64,000 nucleotides of DNA, taken from the NCBI GenBank assembly GCA_949752745.1, contig OX457027.1:18370603-18434602 (forward strand). The letters are read 5' to 3'. A program made the position numbers and the translations under genes. Shown here in pieces: positions 21,506 to 33,454 of the stretch (its first letter is position 1; every line of letters begins with the position of its first letter). The DNA comes from Protula sp. h YS-2021. Its lineage: Eukaryota > Annelida > Polychaeta > Sabellida > Serpulidae. The notes under the pieces were generated by a model. It searched no databases, was not told the DNA's origin, and saw only the letters and a list, made by a program, of their open reading frames with translations.

Positions 21506-22001
21506 CAGGGTTTGTACACCTCCTGGAAAAACCTGGAAATCTCCTGGAAAATGGAAGTGCTCAGAAAACCTCCTAGAATTCCGTAAAGACTCCTGGAAAA
21601 CTCCTGGGAATTGATATCGTAATTAATATATCATAATCTTTATATATATATTTATAAATATATGTATCTCTGTGAACATGTATATATATATATGTTCAGA
21701 GTTTGATATGAATTTAAATAAAAAGGATAAAGAGGTGATTTTTCCATTTTTCTGTTTATCAAAATCTGGTACATCGAGAAACTTTCATTAACCGGTTTTT
21801 AAACTATGACTGCCACTTTTGGCGTCTATATAAGTCTTTTGATACTTGAATGACGAGATCACAGCTGGTCACAATGTCCATGGACATTCTTGTTGAAATC
21901 TGGAAAAACTAAGGAAATCTGCTGGAAAACACGTGGAAAACGGATCCAAAATCTCCTGGAAACTCCTGAAAATTGATCAGGAAAATTCCGCACGAACTGT
22001 G
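21506..22001. mobile_element. hAT-like MITE with CTCCTGGAAAA repeats
   Basis: Begins CAGGGTTTGTACACCTCCTG and ends near GAACTGTG (22001). The flanks TTTTAA (left) and TTTTGA (right) are a near-perfect 6-bp duplication. Both ends carry CTCCTGGAAAA units. The insertion interrupts a copy of the surrounding repeat family whose uninterrupted version is at 23280-23330, which supports the boundaries. Confidence 0.65.
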
Positions 22002-22369
22002 TTTTGAAGAAAAAGTCTGCTAGTTTGAACCTCAGTGTCCTGGAATGTCCGCCGAAAGATCTAGAGCCTGGACAATTGAGATCATTGGCCATTTGTGTTA
22101 CACGAACTGTGACCCTTTCTGTCCCAGGGAGATGGAAAGAGTCCGCTGGGACTAAGATTTATGTGGCCCCAGATGACTCTTGCTTTCTTCCTATGACAGC
22201 AAGAGTCATAGTTCCTGTGATAGAATTTCCCATTGATGTCAATTTTGCTGATGTCGGCGCACAACTTGGGCCAGTGGCGTTATTAACCCAGCCGAGTTTG
22301 TCGGACTGGGTTAGTCGTAACACTATAGAGGGTTTGAATGTATGTGCGTATGTTAAACTTTTTCTTTAC

Positions 22370-22690
22370 AATGCTAATCCTCCTACATTTTGCTCCAATC
22401 TTTTTGATATTACGCAGGAATGTTCCTTGGGTTGTCCCCCACCTGGCTATTACTTTTTTTTTGACGATTGACGAAAACTGACAATATGGCGGTACTTTTT
22501 GTGCCCGTTTTGACCCATTTTTAAAATGCTGCTCCTCCTACAGTTTTACTCCAATCGTTTAGATGTTAGACGCAGGGATGTTCCCCAGGGATTCGCCTAC
22601 CAGGCTATCATTTTTTGTCGCGGTTCGCCAAAAACTGCCGAAATGGCGGAACTTTGAAGTTTGGCAAAAACTGGAATAAATGGTAGTAAA
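22370..22690. repeat. ~150-bp tandem repeat, GCCAAAAACTG family
   Basis: Two or more units with AATGCT(A/G)(A/C)TCCTCCTAC, TTTTACTCCAATC and CGCCAAAAACTGCCGAAATGGC. Related to the arrays at 58960-60290 and about 61430-62700. Confidence 0.6.
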
Positions 22691-23393
22691 TAATTGAATT
22701 GTCAAACATTCATTTCTCTCAGTATTTTCAAATAGTTATAAAATTTTAATCGAAAATTTCTTATCTGCTTCTCCACCTGCTTTTTCCGCAAATAACAAAT
22801 GCCGAAATGGAGGAATTCTAAAAATTTTGTAAAATTGTGTAAATGTCGGTAAATACGTGAATCGTCAAAACCCAACCTCTTGAACATCCCTTTTCGGGTA
22901 GCTTCCACTCGGGAAAACTCGTTTTTGTGTAGTAAAATTATGAAAAAGTTACGTTCAGAAACAAAGTTTTTCATTTTTTGGCCTAGCAATATTCGTTTCA
23001 GCGTTTCCTTGTTTGGTAACTCGGCTGGGTTATGTCATTGGACATGCTTGTTTTAGAAAAGGTGCATCAGATAAATGGCCCAATTATAGATTACGGCGCA
23101 CAATTTTTATGGTCAAATAACAGCTTTGTACTGAGAAAAATAGATGTTTTCTTGAGATAAGGATATAGGGTCCCCCATTATCACCCACAACAACAATAAT
23201 TCTACAATTGCAAAACCTCTCTTCGCTCAAGTTTGTTAGTTTCGCTGTGATCGAAAATAATGCGCCAAGACACTTCTCAGTGTGCTTTTTAAGAAACGCC
23301 CTGCTAGCTCGAACCTCGGTGCCCTGGAACCGAAAGATGCAGAGCCTCAAATATAGTTACATTGCGATACTTGACAACACTCCCCCTCGTAAA

Positions 23394-23515
23394 TCCTAGT
23401 CCCAACGGACCCTTTCCATCTCCCTAGGAGAGAAAAGGTCAGTTTCTATTACACGAACTGTGACCTTTTCTGTCCTGGGAAGAGAAAAAAGGGTCCACTG
23501 TGACTAGGATTTACG
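23394..23515. repeat. Perfect-like hairpin with ~50-bp arms
   Basis: TCCTAGTCCCAACGGACCCT ... GAGAAAAGGTCAG pairs with the reverse of CTGTGACCTTTTCTG ... GGGTCCACTGTGACTAGGA across a short loop. Half-copies occur near 22095-22160 and 24085-24135. Confidence 0.75.
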
Positions 23516-24960
23516 AGGGAGAGGAGTACGAACGGTTAAGCACTCATAGATCCATATTGGTGATGTGAAAAAGAACATCTTCATTGGTTGAAAACAAGTT
23601 AGTTTTGTCAAGTATCGCAATGTAAATTTGCAGCTTGCTTGTGTAGTGGGCTCGGACTGTAATATTTACTTGTCACTGATTAATACATACTGCAGCCAAT
23701 TCTATCTCCTTCTGTCTACGCAAAAAAAAAGAACAAAAACAAAAAAAAAAAAAACAAAAAAAAACAGGGCTCCTTTTTTTTCGGAGATAAACATGGAAGT
23801 CGAGAACTTTAGAAAGATATAAGTCAATGGATAAATTCATCAACATCACTTTGAAATAGATATAACGCTCTTTTTGTGTTAGAAACCCATCATAATAATG
23901 TCATAAGTAAATTTTCATACATTCTAATAGAATTTGATACCTTATAGATACGCCGTGGTAGAGAAAAATCAACTATTAGAGTATTGTGTTTTACACCCTG
24001 GAATCCTGTACCCTGTACTGAGCATGCGCACTCGACAGTGGCAGCTGGCTTATTTGTATCTCGCTTATTAAGTTTAGTTAGAATTAATCCCAGTAGACCC
24101 TTTCTATCTTATCAGGAGAGAAACGGTCAGAATTCCTGTAATAGAAATGGCCGTTGACCTCGGCTTTCGAGGCTATGGATTTTTCAGCGCACGTTCCAGG
24201 ACACTGAGGTTCGAACAAGCAAGCTGTTTTCTTTAAAGGCACACTGGGAGCAGTATCCTAGCGCATTGTTTTCCACCTCGACGAAACTTCCAAACTTAAG
24301 TAAAGAGTGGTTTTGCAATAGGGGTTTTTATTATCCTAATCATCCAGTTTTCTCTGTACAAAATTATTGGACCATAAAAATTGTGCGCCCTAATCTATAA
24401 TTGGGTCATTTATGTGACGCACACTTTCTGAAAAAACGCCATCGGCCCGAGATGGGCAAAATTGACATCAGTGGAAAGTTCTAGTACGGGAACTATGGCT
24501 CTCATAGGAAGACCGCAAGCGTCATCTACAGTGCTGTCTTATGGGATTTCTTTGCTGCTTGCCTTATCGCATACATTGTGTGATCACACTTGTGTAGTGG
24601 CATTTATGTGTGTAAATGCAGTTGATAATTGCAGTTACCTTACGAAATAAATGCAATACATTTTATTCCATCCTCCAGTGTGTTATGGATTTCACGAAAT
24701 CTGGCAAAAATGTTGTTTTCAGGACATGCCGAAATTATCGATGTGGGCGGTTGGGTCCTAGGTTACTGGTGAATTTCATGGTATCAGGGTATATCGATAC
24801 ATTGTGTGATCACAACCGCATACAGTCGATATGTCAAAAGATTTCGGAAAATTATCCATTATAATTTCCGTTAGAAACAATAGGTGAAATTGCCTTGCCT
24901 AATATCGCTCAATAATTTACATTTATTCACCTACAGGGAGTATTCCAATGCAAACCAACT

Positions 24961-25963
24961 CCGGTGTAAGGAAACGTTTTGACCCCCAAAATAAATCGAC
25001 CCCCCGGTCGATTTGTTTTAAAACAAACAGACCCCCCGGTCGATTTGTTTTAAAACAAAAAGACCCCCCGTGAAATGTTTTAACCCCCCTTATTTTTTGT
25101 TTGCTTTCTCTATTTATTTTCACATATGGCCAGCTTATTAGTTTCTTCAATTGAAATAAAAACTATATCCATGAATAACGATTTATTTAACAACTAACAT
25201 CTTCATTTTCAAACACGAAAACACTTCCAATACCACTTACATACAGTCACCTCAATAATGGCATTTCAATGGCTCAAAATACTGATTAAGCACTACGTAA
25301 TTGTAGATTTGGGTATTTCGCTTATCCCGGTTTTTCGTCTGGTTTTTTTTTCAATCACTTTCTATTTTGTTATTTTTGACTTTTTCTGAACTTTCCATAT
25401 CTACATTTGATGGTCTCAAACATGCATGAAAGTAACTCTTCAAGGTGCTCACTTTATATACATACCTTATTCATGCCCGTATAATCCGGATTATATCTGA
25501 AGTTTACATAGAGAAATAAGCTTCTAATCTTCACCAGGTGTTCCTTTGTTTTAATCTGACGGCTGCGACACCAATTGACATTGATGGGACTATTGAGTGA
25601 CATTACTTCGTTTTGATTAATCTCTTACTGATGTTTTCCTTGCATGAAGTATGTTTTTATTGATGTTAATTTATGTTGATAGAACTCCAGAACATTTTTC
25701 GACGAGTTAAAATACTAAATTTCTACATCAAAAGGTAGAAAATGCTTAAAATCGTATTTAAAAAGCATATGTACCTTTTTTACTTCCATTTTATATCTAA
25801 ACATCATTTTTTGAAGGGGGGTCATTTTATTATAGGGGGGGGGGGGGGGTCTGTTTGTTATGGCGGGCTTTCCCAAAACAAATCGACCGGGGGGTCTGTT
25901 TGTTTTAAAACAAATCGACCGGGGGGTCGATTTGTTTGGGGGTCAAAACGTTTCATTACACCG
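24961..25963. mobile_element. TIR element with C-rich repetitive arms, just upstream of DDX1 exon
   Basis: Arms of about 125 bp face each other. The left arm starts CCGGTGTAAGGAAACGTTTT and continues with repeated CGACCCCCCGGTCGATTTGT units. The right arm mirrors it and ends AAACGTTTCATTACACCGG. The interior is AT-rich and non-coding. No clear target duplication is read at these edges, so the exact ends could differ by several bases. It ends about 200 bp before the first recognised DDX1 exon. Confidence 0.75.
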
Positions 25964-26163
25964 GTGTCATTCGACGAAATAGCACTTTCCCAACCCATAG
26001 GGAAGTTAAAACATCCATTTTCTATACAAACGACAAGTTTTATGTTCAATGGGGTTATTATTTCAAGGGGTTTCGATTCGATTAGACAGTAACAAGTTTT
26101 ATTTTTTGTGAGCTTTTTTCAACAAAGAGCTTTTTGTTTCTAATCAAAGTGTTTGTTGTTCAG

Positions 26164-26215
26164 AGATGGGCGTGATGCCGGAAATCGGTCAAGCCGTGGA
26201 AGACATGGACTGGTC
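26164..26215 (+). CDS. DDX1: DDX1 exon (probable exon 2)
   Basis: Acceptor TTGTTCAG, donor GTAAGT. Starts at codon position 2 of a Glu codon and encodes [17 protein letters not shown], ending two bases into the next codon. The ATG at 26166 could initiate if no upstream coding exon exists, but the good acceptor and the family's conserved few residues before EMG favour an upstream exon. Confidence 0.93.
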
Positions 26216-29200
26216 GTAAGTACATGATTTCTGTCACTTCAAAAGCAACTTGACATGGTGAACATGTGTATTTTATTTCCAAATAACTGGGAGTAAAACG
26301 CGCCCTCAGTCATTGTATAGGTGTGGACCTGGTAGAGGCATGCTTGGTAATGTGCTTTCACATCCCTTTGTCTTGATGTCGCAGTTCCATCAACGAACAG
26401 GGACTATTTTCTGTTGTACATCTAAAATCACTTTTGTTACTGCTTTAAAAATGAAATAATTTCGGCATTTTGATCGACATTTATAAGATAAATGTTTCGA
26501 AAATTAACATTTGAAAGATTAACATTTGGAGGATTAATGTTAAGAAAATTAACGTTTAGAAGATTAACGTTTGGAAGATAACTGTTTAGAAAATTAACAT
26601 CTGGAAGATTAGCGTTTGGAAGATTAACATTTAGAAGATTAGCGTTTAGAAGATGACGTTTATTTTTACAGACTACCGACTGACATCCAGGCTGAAGGAA
26701 TCCCCATGATACTCGGTGGCGGCGATGTTCTCATGGTACGGTTAACGCAGCACTCAACGTGTCTATTCCAGTGATGCTGTCGGGTCAAGTTCTTACTGTT
26801 GTCTGTTAAGACTATTTTAAATCATCAATTGAAACATGGGACTGCTTGAACTGTCTTGCTGTGATTTCCAGCATACTAAAACTGTGATTTTCAATCGTGT
26901 AGAAGTTCTTGAAAAATGCACTTAGCGTACCGAAGTCTTTTTTTCAAAGACCTTTTCTAAAAAAAAAAAAGAAAGAGAAAACGTAATGTTTTTCAACATA
27001 CATACTGAGGAATGATTGGAGACTTTATGGCCATAAGGACTTTGTATCAAGACTGGGCATTGAATAAGTCACGATAGTGCACTGTTGTTTAATCCTTGTT
27101 TTTTTTTTGGTTCTCGTTCCGTAGGCTGCAGAAACCGGAAGTGGAAAAACTGGGGTAATTTCATTTCAACGTTTATTTTCAAGCTGGGTAAATGAGTAAA
27201 CTGAACCATGGCAACGTGTTACAAATTTGACATTACTTAGTGCTGACTTGGTAAAACATCTCACATTACTTAGTGCTGACTTGGTGAAATATCTCCAATA
27301 GAAATAAACAGGTGCGAGTTGTTTCGAGTCCAGGTGTTTTCGATATGTTTGTTTCGATGAAAGAATCATTACAGTCACGTTATCGCTCAAATGAGAAGCG
27401 TTGTGTGATCACATGGTGGGAATGGAGAGTATCGAAAGCAGCTCACACAAGTTTATGAGTTCTTAAGGAGCGGGGTGCAATCAAGTGTGAACATTTTCGT
27501 TTTTTTGTTTACAAAATATTGAAGAGAAATAGCAGTCATAGTCCACCGTGCTCTTGATAAACATAAAATGCGGATTCTTGCAATACACTGTAATCAATGC
27601 CATTGAGCTCTACACGTGCATGGGTGAGTGAGGGTTCAGGTCAGACTGCGGGAGATTTCCACCTCTTACACACATTCCTCTGCCATCAGATAACCATGGG
27701 GCTTACTTCATATGGCATTTGCTTTCATGTGAGTAAAATTACACCCAAGCGGTGGCGTTATTAGTGTTATTTGTTTAAATCTTGAAAGATTTGAGTAAGA
27801 TTGGTTGTGGTTGATTTCAGGCATTTTGCTTGCCGATTATTCAAATCGTTTACGAGACGCTGAAGGATGTCCAGGAGGGCAAAGGCCGCAGGAAGGGAGC
27901 CGCGGGGGAGGGGGCGGGGGAGGGCGCGGAGAGCAGGGACAAGCTCCCCGCCCAGTGCAAGATGAACATGTTTGACCGCACCGAGGCCATGGGTAATCCA
28001 GATGGTCACTTCCATTCCTATTACGTTTTACTAGTGCGACGTCATTGGGTAGTTAAAGATTGCTTTGCGGGCCGGGGTGGGGAAAGGGAAGGGGGAGGGT
28101 TGAATTAATCAGTGGCAACGCTGTGGTAGGTCATATGTGGATTTAAGTTTTGAAGGAACACTTTCGACAGGCCTTATTTCGAATGACTTTTGCATTTCAC
28201 TTAATGACGATTTCGTGGACTTCCTGTAATTAATAGTTATAATTATTTTTAAAATACACCACGGTTTGCTTCAGAGCAGACACGTGGTTCTGACCTGGCT
28301 TGCTCTGGAGCTGTCATCTTTATTTCAGCTATTGATGCCGAGGAAGGGCTGCTGTGTCAGAGCAGGGATCCTCAGGGCTGGCACGGTGCACGCGGCAACC
28401 GGGGCGTCGTCGGCTCGGGTAGGCAACACTCACTGAATTTGATATTTTAAAAAAACCTTTTGTTCATTGGATTAATTTGAAAAGAGTAAAAAAAAAGAAG
28501 TGAAGAAATGGTGAAGGATAGATAAAATCGAGGGTGAATCCATGACGACTCTGGAGGGGGGGGGGGGGGGATCTGGCAGAGCTCATTCAGGGAAAAGAAG
28601 GGGGCATCGATGCCGTGAAGCTCAGAGGCTGCTCTAGTTTTCGGCGAGTACTTAGTTGTCAGCCTCACAGTATAGACTGTGACCATGTGTGTTTTAAGAG
28701 AAGAGAAGAACAAAATTGATCGAGAAGCGAAAGCAAAATTAAATAGAGTGACTGTCCAATTACAACAAGACATTGCAGTGGAAAGTCGTCTTTTACCTTT
28801 GCTTTGTTTGGTCAAATTGTGGTTAAGTCAATTCGATGGTGTGATTGTTTTACAGGGAAGTACTATTACGAGGCGACTGTGACGGACGAAGGCTTGTGTC
28901 GTGTAGGCTGGTCTACGCTAAAAGCTAGGCTGGACCTAGGCACGGATCGGCAAGGCTTCGGCTTCGGCGGCACGGGGAAGAAATCCTTCGGCAAACAGTT
29001 CGACGGCTACGGAGAGGTATCGACGCATGAGTGTGTGTAATACGGTGCAGTTCATGTGCCCGTGCCCTATAAAGTAAAGGTTTTTTTTTTTTACTAGACA
29101 GAATCCAGTGACGAGTACTTGGAATCTGGTCTAAAAGACATTTACTGTAAGAGAGGCAGTTTTTAGTCATTTGCGGGGAATACTGGTTTATTTCGGAAGT

Positions 29201-32200
29201 GAGGATCAATTCATGGATGGTTACATATGTGTTAGCTGTGAGTCTATCACTTCAAATAATCGAGGGGAATGCGATACTTCAGGCGAGCCTGGTATAAAAT
29301 ATAAATAATCTAAAATCATATTTGACTTTTCCTATAATTTCCCAGCTTTTGTACGTCTCCCCGGTGTATGTGTGTGTGTGTGTGTCAGTCTGTTGTGAAC
29401 AAAATATTATGTGCAAGATACCTTTAGAACGAAATGCCCGATCGATTTCAAACATGATCTGTTTATATATCTTGGTTAGGTGGGACTGTTCCGTCAACTT
29501 TTGGAGCATGTCGCATTATTAGGGTAGGCGTATTACGTCATTTCGTAAAAATCTTTGCGCGAAATTTCTCAGTCGCGGAACATCGGAGAAAGTTCAAACT
29601 TGGAATTGTTGCTTGGTAGATCCGAAAGATTGGCTCAAATTTTATCGCAAGTAGAACGAATGAGTGCGGCGTATGACGTTATCACGTAAAATATGCATAT
29701 ATTTTGAACAAGATCTTGTGTGCAACGAAAAGTCGTATCGACTTCAAATTTTATATCGGTATTCCTTGGGTCAGTCGGACGGTCCTGTCAACTTTTGACG
29801 GATGTAGCGAAATTAAGAAATCTTGTATGTAAGATTTCTCAGTCTAACATGCGAGAAACTTCAAACTTGGTGCGTTTTTCTGCTTCGTAGGCCCCAAAGA
29901 TTCTGTCAAATTTTGTAGCGAGCAGAACGGACGAAAACGGCACATGACGTCATCACATAAAATATGCATGTTATTTGAACAGGATTGGTATTCCGTGGGT
30001 CAGTGGAACGGCTGGTTGAACTTTTGCGTGTAGTGAAATTAAGAAAGGCGTCATTACATAAAAAAAATTATCTGCTGTTAAGGAAAATATCTCGATAGCG
30101 GAAAGTCGGATCGACTTCAAACCTGGTGTGGTTAATCGTTGGATAAGGCGCACGTTTATCGTTAAACTCGTTTAGAAGATTAAGAAAGGTGTATGACGTC
30201 ACCACCACCATACCTCCCCCCCCCCATTCTCCGTTTTGTCGGCTCTTGTTGTCAGAGCACAGCACAGCTGGTAACTGCGCTGGAGATTGCAACGTTTTCC
30301 AGAAGATTCTCGAGTGTTCTTGCATTCTTTAGATGCTTGAAAACGTTACTATCGATCCATGGCTGTTTCTTTGCCTGCGGCTAATTATTTTTGTATATAA
30401 TTGACCTTTTTGTGCATTACTCATCTACAGCTATTGCGTAACATATCAATCAGTCAAGGGTCAGTGTCAGTTGTTTTGTGCATTATGAAGTTGTTATCCC
30501 CTGCCCTGCCCCCTCTCCCACCGAGGTCATTCATTTGTTGCTCAGTTATGAAGAATGCCTTTCTAGTGCGTTTTGATCGATGGGAATGTACGATTGAAGT
30601 TGTGTAGTATAAGCCTGTACTCTTATGTTTTATTTGCACTGGCCGCTCTAGTTGTCGCAGTATGCACCTCATATAGTAAATGTTTTGGAATCAACGCTTC
30701 TTACAGTTTTGTAAGGACAACCTGAAATATTTTGGCACTAAACAAACGTCATTTGTCCGTCTGTCTGTCACATAGGTTTGGATCTGGTCCTGTTTTGTTC
30801 TGCACAGGGGGGGGGGATATATGCGATCGACCGCGTGTGTCTGTCGGTCTGTTTTCGGTCTGTCATCAAGGGCTTGTTAACTCGATAACTTAAAAACTCC
30901 TGCTAGGATTTTAATGAAACTTGGTATGTAGCTTCTATGGGAACAAACACAGATCGGTATTGTAAATGGGCCAGGTTCGTCCAAGAAAATGGACCAGCTG
31001 GACTTGAAAAAGTTCAACTATTGATGGCCGTGTTTAATTGATGGAGGGCCTGTGGGGAATATGTTGGCTTGCACACTGCTCTAGTTTAGAGTAGTTCACA
31101 ATAGCGACTTAGTTTTGTAGAATAAGGTGGTGTTTTCGGCGGAGATGTCTGTGTCCGTGCAGTGCTATACACAAATACCGCCTGTTGACCAGTTGCTAGC
31201 ACCATAGCATGGAAAAAAATTCAGAAAAAGATTTGTAGTGATTCACAGGAAATTCTCTTCAAATTAGCTGCCATTACACAAAGTGATAACCCGGGCAGGT
31301 GATATTAGCCTGACGATTCTTTCACCCCAACACCAGTGACGTCGGCCATGTTTGTTGGCAGTCTTACGGCATGTCTGACGTCATCGGCTGCTACATTGAC
31401 CTGGATTCCATGAGCATCAAGTGGTCCAAGAACGGCGTGGATTTCGGCAAAGCCTACGACATCAAGCAGGACCTGAGAAATGCCTCCTTCTTCCCCTCTG
31501 TTTGTCTGAAGGTGACGCTTCAAAATCACCCAATTCACACTTTCAGTTTTGGTATTTGAAAACAGAGGGATCAAACATATTCAAGAAATGACAAGCAAAA
31601 TCCCAGAAATCGTAACAACATTTAGTTTTACCCAAAACATGTTTTCTGCAGAATAACATGGTAAGTTATTTTTTGAAAAATGTGTATTTGTTCGGCGATC
31701 ACCACATAAAACGATTTTCATAATTTTGGTGGTGTAAGACTGTTATTTCTGTATATGTTTATCATCGGGTTCTGCAGTTGAAATGCATCCATAACCCGAT
31801 TCGTCGGGAAATTTATTTGGGACTTTGAAACTGTGAATTGGGTTTTGAATGTTGTGATATAAAAATCCTCATAGCGCTTTGTGTCACTGCTGTGAAAGAA
31901 TCATTCTCTTGTGGGACACAAAATGTGCTTAATATGTGGTTTTATAGTTTTTTTAATACCCAGGTGGGTCTTTGTAGAGTGAAAGATGGTTTAAAAGTAA
32001 TTCTACATTTTGTATGTGTTTGGTCGCTGTTACAAGTAATAAAAATTTGCTTTTGATATCGTAAGACATAGCCTGTAACTTTTAAGGTGTATGAAAAACT
32101 TGGGTTAATTTTTTTTATTATTTATTTCTTTTACAGAATGCCGAGTTGAAGTTTAATTTTGGCGCGACACCTTTTGATTACCCGCCACAGGGCAGCTATG

Positions 32201-33363
32201 TGGCGCTGAGTAACGCCACGCAGGAGTGCTCCGTCGCCTCGAAAATCATGAGTACATTTACCGCATGCTTTATAAGTGCAGCTGTAAACCTTTGCATACG
32301 AGTTAATGAATAGACTTCATAAGTAGAACTATATTATATTGTTTTTTTTAGTTTACTCTTAAAAAATAATACCTAGAGCAGGAGTGTGAATTTATTTATT
32401 TATAAACAGACACATACGGAAACACATTCAGCACTGACTGAAGTCGATCATACATTGTCGGGGCTGTAAATGGTACTCAGTTTATGGGCCGGGAGTTGTG
32501 AGTGGGCCTTGTCAAGCTCTTACATTATGTGCTCATTCATGACACTATATACCATAACGAACGCAGCAATAATGGGATCACACGGCAGCCCGAAAACTGC
32601 ACTTGTGAACCCTCACAGTCAGACCGGAACTGAATACGGCTGCTCGACCGTAGTAACAGCCCAAGCAAACAAACAAATCTTTGTTTTTGGTTTTCGTTTA
32701 CTTAAAACATTGCCCTTATGCCTTGAAAGCACGTACTTAACCTGGTAGAGGTGTAGTACCCGATGTCACTTCACAGATACCCCCCCTCCCCCTCCCTCCC
32801 CGCTTTTTTAATGGTTGACTGTTTGAGCAAGTAGGAAAAAAGTTGTCAATTAGCTGCACATAATAACCTTTGTCATGCCCGCTGCCAGTATAGTGTCAGG
32901 TTTTCTCTCGAACATCTGCTCGTGATATATTCCTTATGTTTTCCACAAAAACAGCTGCTTCTGCCGGGCCTTCGGCTAAATCCAGGCCGCCGAACGCGCC
33001 GTTCGCGCTCATCATTGAGCCGTCGAGGGAGCTAGCCGAACAGACTCACAGCCAGATTCAGAAATTCAAGAAATATCTGGGCGATGCTAAAGTCAGTGAG
33101 CTGCTCGTCATGGGCGGTGCGAGCGCCAAGGATCAAATCGACGCCCTCAACAGAGGGGTGAGCTGGCTTGACACAAAAAAAAAGGGGTATTTCGGCATGG
33201 TTTAATTAAATACAACTCTTGCCTTGTCGAAATGTTTCAGAATCTTGGTTGTGTTGTGTCGGACAGTGTATGAAGTTATTCTTTAAAAATGTCGACGTAT
33301 TACGACATTCAAAGGTGCCACTATGTCGGTCTATGAGTTTTACTGACGTACAGATAAATAAAG

Positions 33364-33454
<91 letters not shown>

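Larger units (their letters stand above)
20980..24650. repeat. Mosaic of direct and inverted copies of one repeat family
   Basis: Segments with GCAAGAGTCATAGTTCCT, GGTGCATCAGATAAA, GCACAATTTTTATGGTCAAA and AGTGTGCTTTT recur at about 21170-21505, 22180-22265, 23045-23345 and, in reverse orientation, 24160-24505. GAGTACGAA(T/C)GGTT ... AAAGAACATC blocks recur at about 20990-21080 and 23520-23610. This explains the open frames in the area without a gene. The arrangement suggests repeated insertion or inverted duplication of a palindromic element. Confidence 0.7.

Noticed and set aside
22004..22471. 155-codon open frame
   Set aside because: It runs through several copies of the dispersed repeat family at 20980-24650; the similarity between copies is at DNA level and in different frames.
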